Below, in pieces: positions 5,546 to 6,226 of a DNA stretch of 6,226 nucleotides; position 1 is the first letter of the stretch, and every line of letters begins with the position of its first letter. Origin of the DNA: Flavobacterium sp. (GTDB lineage: Bacteria > Bacteroidota > Bacteroidia > Flavobacteriales > Flavobacteriaceae); the NCBI GenBank assembly GCA_024709705.1, contig JANJWE010000052.1, positions 1 to 6,226 on the forward strand. Reading direction: 5' to 3'. The notes beneath the pieces are model-generated. The model did not search any database. It was given only the letters and a program-made list of their open reading frames with translations, and was not told where the DNA came from. The translations under genes were made by a program, and so were the position numbers.

Positions 5546-6226
5546 TTAATTCAATATTTCCGTACAATTTGTTCGAATTATTTCGGCAATTTTATCAGTA
5601 GGAAGGTCATTGGCGTCGCTGCCAAACGGATCTTCAATTTCTTCGGCAATTAATTCCAAACTCGCCAAAACATAAAATATAAATATGACTACCGGAATAA
5701 CATAATAACCCAAACTAAACACATACCCAAAAGGTAACGTCATAACGTAAAAGAAAATAAATTTTTTTATAAAAGCACTGTAAGAATAGGGGATTGGCGT
5801 ATTCTTGATTCGTTCGCAAGCCCCGCAAATTTCTGTAAAAGATTGTAATTCGTTGTTTAGAATGATTAATTGGTCGCCTGTGATTTTCTTTTTGTCATAC
5901 AAATCATAGGTTTTTTGATATAAAATATGAGCAATTTGATTGGGTTTATGTTTTTGCAAATCGATTTGTATTTCAGAATCTTCAAATAGTAATGTTGCAG
6001 TATCCTCTTTTTTAAGGTGTTTGTTTAAAAACGAAGCATACATTGGGATAACTTTTTTGAAAAAGTTCTTATCATCGTCTTCATTTAAAATTACCTTTAG
6101 TTTGAGTGATAAATTTCGACTGCTGTTTACCAATGTTCCCCAAAGTTTTCTGCCTTCCCACCAGCGATCGTATGCTGTATTGGTTCTGAATACCAAAAGA
6201 AGTGAGATCACAAAACCCAACATGTT
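5546..6226 (-). CDS. Bestrophin-family anion channel, partial (N-terminus outside window)
   Basis: Bestrophins are pentameric inner-membrane ion channels; animal members conduct chloride, and selectivity varies in bacteria. The frame is open through the right edge (codon AAC at 6224-6226 precedes the ATG at 6221-6223), and that Met sits in a conserved internal segment, so the true start lies beyond the window; roughly 50-70 residues are missing from a usual length near 290. Visible hallmarks, numbered from that internal Met: LGFVISLLLVFRTNTAYDRW (2-21) with WWEGRKLWG, the second helix and its following loop; GACERIKNTPIPYSYSAFIK (134-153), which is highly conserved; hydrophobic segments about 154-170 and 173-192; and EEIEDPFGSDANDLPTD (194-210), the family signature. 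The N- and C-terminal boxes agree with an intact channel. It is separated from the lipoprotein by 373 bases and has no clear U-tract terminator. Its physiological role here is unknown. Confidence 0.93.
   Translation of the reverse strand, partial: NMLGFVISLLLVFRTNTAYDRWWEGRKLWGTLVNSSRNLSLKLKVILNEDDDKNFFKKVIPMYASFLNKHLKKEDTATLLFEDSEIQIDLQKHKPNQIAHILYQKTYDLYDKKKITGDQLIILNNELQSFTEICGACERIKNTPIPYSYSAFIKKFIFFYVMTLPFGYVFSLGYYVIPVVIFIFYVLASLELIAEEIEDPFGSDANDLPTDKIAEIIRTNCTEILN

Noticed and set aside
6221..6223. ATG near the right edge as the bestrophin start
   Set aside because: The frame continues upstream and this Met lies inside the conserved segment around the second membrane helix, so it is internal.

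Overview
The window looks like chromosomal DNA of a Bacteroidota member, most likely a flavobacterium. The evidence is low G+C with very A/T-rich spacers, A-rich leaders instead of Shine-Dalgarno sites, TAnnTTTG-type -7 promoter boxes, a short Bacteroidota-style lipoprotein signal (FSC followed by acidic residues), and a phenylalanyl-tRNA synthetase beta gene (pheT) standing alone without pheS. Genus assignment is inference; no rRNA is present.

Layout from left to right. (1) The 3' end of an unrecognised + strand gene (2-121), closed by a strong GAAA-loop terminator. (2) A convergent - strand gene (195-914) for an unrecognised 239-residue protein with an N-terminal coiled coil and two C-terminal membrane segments. 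(3) A 194-base divergent spacer, then a + strand gene for a secreted single-domain fasciclin (FAS1) protein (1109-1672). (4) A hairpin at 1695-1726 that serves both the fasciclin gene and the convergent pheT. (5) pheT (1728-4151, - strand), full length with every expected domain. (6) A hairpin with a U-tract on the - strand, then a - strand gene for a 301-residue cell-envelope lipoprotein (4267-5172) whose second half looks like a divergent version of a cysteine-bounded 'QG(Y/F)W-K-N-H' module. (7) A 373-base very A/T-rich spacer holding a good promoter for the lipoprotein, a tandem TTAACAAT motif and a 42-base A/T palindrome. (8) The 3' three quarters of a bestrophin-family anion channel gene (- strand), running off the right edge.

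The genes do not form an obvious pathway. Most are separated by terminators or long spacers and are probably transcribed singly: one housekeeping translation enzyme (PheT) among envelope proteins (FAS1 protein, lipoprotein, bestrophin channel, coiled-coil membrane protein). I see no mobile element, CRISPR array, tRNA or rRNA, and no clear new multi-gene system. The least explained items are the lipoprotein, the coiled-coil membrane protein and the A/T palindrome.
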